Shown: positions 60,216-64,000 of the stretch, piece by piece
Layout of the letters: each line of letters starts with the position of its first letter
Position numbering within the stretch: position 1 is the first letter of the stretch
From: Paraspadella gotoi
Lineage: Eukaryota > Chaetognatha
Reading direction: 5' to 3'
Assembly: GCA_051294375.1 (NCBI GenBank)
Contig: CM119268.1
Span: forward strand, 19,120,323 to 19,184,322
Length of the DNA stretch: 64,000 bases
Made by a program: the position numbers and the translations under genes
The notes under the pieces: model-generated
The model's input: only the letters and a program-made list of their open reading frames with translations
Told to the model about the DNA's origin: nothing
Database searches by the model: none

Positions 60216-60827
60216 TAAGGCGTAGTAAAATTCCTAAATTTAACTTTAATTAAAATTCTAAAAGTGAGTAACGATCAATATTATACTAATGAACATTTAT
60301 GTAATAAAAAAATTTATAATAGAATTAACAATTTACGTAGTAGGCCATATTTATACTAGTACTAAACCAATAAATGTTAAAATTTTAAAACAGTTTTTTC
60401 TAAATTTTTTTTGCAGATTTGGATTCGTCATAAAAAGTTGATAAAAAGAAATATAACTCTTTTTAAAAAATTCCTTCATTAAGTGGGTCAAAAATTAGAA
60501 AAAGCTATATTTTAAGCTGGAAATTAATTTTTTATTTATTAAATATAGTTTTTTTTATTTTTAAGCCACTTAATGAAAGAATTTATAAAAATGATTTATA
60601 TTTTCTTTTATCTACTTTTAACGAGGATTTCAAATCTGCAATCAAAATTAAAAAAAACCTATTTTGAAATTTTTCTTTTTTATAAGGATAGTACTATGTA
60701 TAAATATAGCCTACAGCGAAAATTAAAAAACATAAAATTAATTTTTTTTACAAATTAATGTTCACTGATGGTATGTTGTTCATAATTAACTTTTAAAATT
60801 TTCGTATGTAACTTTCACTACGCCTTA
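60216..60827 (+). mobile_element. hAT-type MITE, second copy
   Basis: 612-bp element with the same taaggcgtagt terminal inverted repeats and palindromic interior as 5962-6583. It is flanked by perfect 8-bp duplications ATGTATAC at 60208-60215 and 60828-60835. Inserted about 40 bp after the LDLa-MAM stop codon, probably in its 3' UTR or flank. Confidence 0.87.
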
Positions 60828-60835
60828 ATGTATAC

Positions 60836-61980
60836 ATATTGAATTTGAAATCTACAAGTTTTCCTCAAATTTAGTACGTAAAAATACATGAATAACTTTA
60901 TTATTTCTTCTTTTTTTTGCCAAAGAATTTCTTTAGGAAGCGATTGTCTTTTGTTGATTTCTTTTGATTTTCAACACAAGGGAAATTATTTTGTGAAGGT
61001 ACGACATAAGGTGTTTAAAAAAAATTACTTATTAAATTTTAAAATTAACAAGCTGATAGTTTAACTAAAGATTTTTTAAAACTAAACATTTTAATGATAC
61101 ATTTTTTTACAAATAATTTCACTTAGCAAAATATTTTCATGATAAGTGGCGAGAGCAAAAAGAGCAACTGTTTATCTCGAAATGACGTCATTCTGTAAGC
61201 TGTCTGTTTTGAACAATTCAAATTTTTTACAGTTAAAACTTAAATAGTTCGAGTTTTTCTGTTTCGTGTTAAAAAAAAACAGAGGCCTTACATTAATACA
61301 TTTACATTATCACAAAAATTTATATTTATTCAGGGGTAAATTTTGAAAGGATACAATAGTAAGGCGCTTAATAATTATAATTATTATTAATCGTAAATTC
61401 GACTCCCAATGATGACGATAAAACATAATCAGCAAAAAATTCATGGAACCAAATTGAGACACTAAAATATCTCGACAAATTTAAATCGAGGCCAAAGACA
61501 GAATTCACAATAATATAAAACTAATTACGAGGTAAAAAACAATTGGTTAATACAATAATTTGTTCATTTTTAACGAACGTTTCCCGTTATAGCGATAAAA
61601 AAAATAATTATTTCGTGAATCGGAAAAAAAAAACAAAATGAAGGAAAAAACTGGTCCTCGTTTAGACCGAGTGTTGATGACACGAACAAATTTAACCATT
61701 ACCCTTGAAACTGCAGCTACGAATCAGTTATAAATTCGCTACAAATTAACTGACAAATCAAAATGTGAAGCATCACGACGACACCGACGCGCATCTTGTG
61801 AATAATCTCTCTCTCCCTACACTTAAAATCCTCTACTCGCGGTTTTCGACGGGTTTCGTTGCCAGACTGACAACAACAAAAACAACAGATCAACAACGAC
61901 GACAAATCATGTAACCTTCACGGCGCCCACATACTTCACACCCCCCCTTCGACCCACTCCCCCTCGATCCCCCGATCACA
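60836..61980. other. AT-rich intergenic stretch
   Basis: Nothing supported until a C-rich leader (cacaccccccc to 61980) that probably belongs to the 5' end of the next gene. Confidence 0.5.
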
Positions 61981-62173
61981 ATGTCCATGATCAACAACTT
62001 CTTCGGCGCCGCCGATTCCTCGGCGTCGCGGTCGAGCACCCCTGGAACGCCACCTTCTCGTTCCAGCGCCCCTAGCTCGCCGGCACCACGGGCCGGGGCT
62101 CCGGCGTCGTCATCACCGGCGTCGAATCACGACGAAGGCGCCGTCGTTCGTGATGCCGTCGAATTCATCAAGG
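61981..62173 (+). CDS. First coding exon, Ser/Pro/Ala-rich, gene unknown
   Basis: The ATG follows a GC-rich leader (gatcacaATGTCC). The exon reads MSMINNFFGAADSSASRSST then a low-complexity Ser/Pro/Ala stretch, and ends NHDEGAVVRDAVEFIKG before GTGAGTC (193 nt, phase 1 out). The C-terminal part (VVRDAVEFIK) looks like the start of a folded helical domain, but I do not recognise the family. Later exons were not found before 64000 and must lie to the right, so this gene would overlap the minus-strand sirtuin region on the other strand. Confidence 0.55.
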
Positions 62174-62588
62174 GTGAGTCTGGGTTTAGGTTTCGCGGTT
62201 TGAGTTGTAGTCGTCGGAGTCTTGTAAACAAAAACAAAAGAAAAACAAAAAAACATTTAGTGCCACACAGACATGATATGTTTTGCTAAAAAGAGGCAAT
62301 TTAAAAAAACGCTAAATGTTTGATATATTTTGCCGAGATTCATTTAAATATAATATTTTATTCTTTAAAAGTCATCGCAATTACCGATATTAAGATTTAA
62401 TAAAAGATAACAAATGAATGTACATTTAATTTTTTCTTTCGAAAAATTGGTACCTGTCCTCCCTGTACTATAATTGTAACACCAAAAACCTTTGCTGCGA
62501 TTGACTAAGATTGAAAAAGACTGACAGAATGACAAATTTCTGAATAGACACGCAAACGTAACTAATCGACCAAAAAAAATTGACTTAC
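62174..62588. other. Intronic or intergenic stretch
   Basis: AT-rich; lies downstream of the sirtuin exon's donor on minus and downstream of the plus-strand first exon. No exon seen. Confidence 0.45.
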
Positions 62589-63006
62589 TTCGTGGTGAGC
62601 CCGTCTCCACTGCCGCGCGTCTTTTCTCACCAGAAGCCAATCCACTTCCGTCAAGACCTCACCAACTTTTCCCTCGATTCTAACGATTCTCCCTCCACCG
62701 CTCTTTGTTGCCACGCCCACTTTTGAGCTTCGATCGCTTCTTTCCACGTCGCCAACCCTCGCTCCTACACCTCCCGCCCAAACCGCCATCCTGTCCAACG
62801 CCGTGGGTCCGATGTTGACCATAGCCAAGGGCTTCCCCGCCTCCAAGGCCGACTCGACGATCCTCTTGGCTCCGGGGATTTCGAGACTCGTGCCGAGGAC
62901 GAGGAGCCCCTTGCAATTCTCCATGGATCTCTTGACGCAGCTCTTGGTGCGCGGGGAAATGTCCTCGCCGAACATGACGATGTCGGGTTTCATGTTTCCG
63001 CCGCAG
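62589..63006 (-). CDS. SIRT4-like sirtuin, C-terminal catalytic exon
   Basis: One exon between a CCTGGCAG acceptor (phase 1) and a GTAAGT donor (phase 0). It reads CGGNMKPDIVMFGEDISP (second CxxC half of the zinc site and the NAD-pocket loop), then ENCKGLLVLGTSLEIPGAKR and GKPLAMVNIGPTALDRMAVW. NIGPT is the SIRT4-type version of the nucleotide-binding VN motif. After it there is an unusual Gly/Ser/Arg-rich insertion of about 30 residues (GARVGDVERSDRSSKVGVAT and onwards) before KVGEVLTEVDWLL. Sirtuins are NAD-dependent deacylases; SIRT4 is mitochondrial and acts in amino-acid metabolism. The upstream half with the catalytic His and Rossmann motifs should lie beyond 63006 on the minus strand and was not found in the window. 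Confidence 0.8.
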
Positions 63007-63302
63007 CTGCCAGGGGCAAACATTTAACTAGTTGCTTGATTGGTTGATTGATTGATTGATTGATTGAATGATAGAATAATTGGTTGGTTGATTTGCTTTT
63101 TTTATTTGTTGTTTTGTGTGTCATATATAGTTTGGTTATATTGGTTGTACCAATTTCATAGTAAGATTGGTTGTTTGGTTGTTGTATAATAAGACGATTC
63201 ATTGCTTTAATGTCATCACATGCACTAGTAGAATGCTTAATTAAATTCTTATTTTCACTATGGAATAACAGTGCATAAGAAACAAAAATATTTTTAATTT
63301 GT

Positions 63303-63380
63303 TTGCCATATATTTCGACTTAATTTCTAAGTCATCATCAGTAATCATCATTTGGTCAATTTGACTTTTGACTTACACTC

Positions 63381-63440
<60 letters not shown>

Positions 63441-63541
63441 TGGTTAACCTTTCTTTTATTTTTTTATATTTATTACCTTTTCTTGTTTTGTCTCTTCTAG
63501 CCACTGATGATGACTTAGAAATTAAGTCGAAATATATAGCA
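63303..63541. repeat. Short foldback with 38-bp arms and CT core
   Basis: Arms 63303-63343 and 63502-63541 are inverted and nearly perfect (catatatttcgacttaatt against its complement, one mismatch). The core contains (CT)n at 63376-63436. Arms carry actgatgatgacttag, a motif like the gatgaagac tails of some retroelements. Confidence 0.75.
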
Positions 63542-63719
63542 ATTTTTTTTTTTTGACTTGTTTGATATTTTGTTCTGATAAAACATCCAAAGATAAATAA
63601 AAATGATAACTTTACTCATAGAAAGGTTACCCTGAGCATTATAACTTTTATTGATACTTTACAATAAAAAAAGAATATTCTGGAGCATCTACAGCATTAA
63701 TGTATTTTTAATGCCACTA

Positions 63720-64000
63720 TTTTTTTGACATATGAATTAAGATTCATCCCTGAATCTATCCTAATGGAGATGATGCAATAACATTTGACATGAGACTGCG
63801 AAAAGGCAGGGATTTTTAATAGTAACGGTTTAACGCAAAAAGTTATAAAAAAGAACCCGATATTAGAATAAATGAAAAGTGTAGATATGAAAAAGATAAA
63901 AAAGAAGAAAGTATTTTTTGGACAACTCCTTTTATTTTGCATGGAACTCTTGTATTTTTTGTCCTACATAAATGAGACACAGCTCATATGAATCACAAAA
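63720..64000 (-). repeat. Dispersed repeat D1, copy 2, cut by window end
   Basis: Reverse complement of 4625-4960; from tgacatatgaattaagattc to atatgaatcacaaaa. Diverged by several indels. Confidence 0.6.

Overview
The window looks like nuclear DNA of an animal, most likely an invertebrate whose phylum I cannot fix. The evidence is short GC-rich coding exons with GT-AG borders in AT-rich introns, animal families (SRCR, LDLa plus MAM, gamma-butyrobetaine hydroxylase-like, SIRT4-like sirtuin, CCDC24-like, an AKAP2/MISP-like protein), tRNA-derived SINEs, small inverted-repeat transposons and a very heavy load of (GA/CT)n, (GAC/GTC)n and AT-rich microsatellites. The genetic code appears standard.

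Layout. 1-1.7 kb: degenerate repeat satellite and minisatellite. 1.74-3.27 kb (minus): secreted SRCR protein. 4.19-4.51 kb (minus): C-terminus of a gamma-butyrobetaine/trimethyllysine hydroxylase-like enzyme. 4.6-19.6 kb: gene-poor, with a hAT-type MITE, an apparent false tandem duplication beside two N gaps, and many microsatellites. 19.7-22.1 kb: tandem array of about 961 bp carrying a small gene for a secreted Asp-tailed peptide and long Asp-coding repeats with a regular in-frame TAA. 22.1-33.8 kb: irregular sequence with gapped internal similarity, a 115-bp direct repeat and a frameshifted zinc-finger coding remnant; parts may be unpolished gap fill. 35.4 kb: one exon of an unidentified plus-strand gene, cut by a gap. 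38.0-51.3 kb (plus): a six-exon gene for a charged AKAP2/MISP-like protein of 794 aa with fully consistent splice phases. Its third intron-scale gap holds a MITE, a SINE and a 3.3-kb foldback element. 51.15-55.74 kb (minus): CCDC24-like gene, convergent and possibly overlapping, with a small plus-strand ORF nested in its first intron. 56.5-57.9 kb: end of a membrane protein (minus) and acidic exons (plus). 58.77-60.18 kb (plus): complete four-exon secreted LDLa-MAM protein. 60.2-60.8 kb: second hAT-type MITE. 61.98 kb (plus): first exon of an unrecognised gene. 62.6-63.0 kb (minus): exon of a SIRT4-like sirtuin.

The genes do not form one pathway. Two encode secreted or extracellular proteins (SRCR; LDLa-MAM), two look mitochondrial-metabolic by family (hydroxylase, SIRT4-like), and two are cytoskeletal or ciliary by family. 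Three exons are each one base out of phase, which fits residual insertion errors in the assembly. Fixed 25-base N gaps sit inside or beside long CT/GA runs. Treat isolated frameshifts here with caution.
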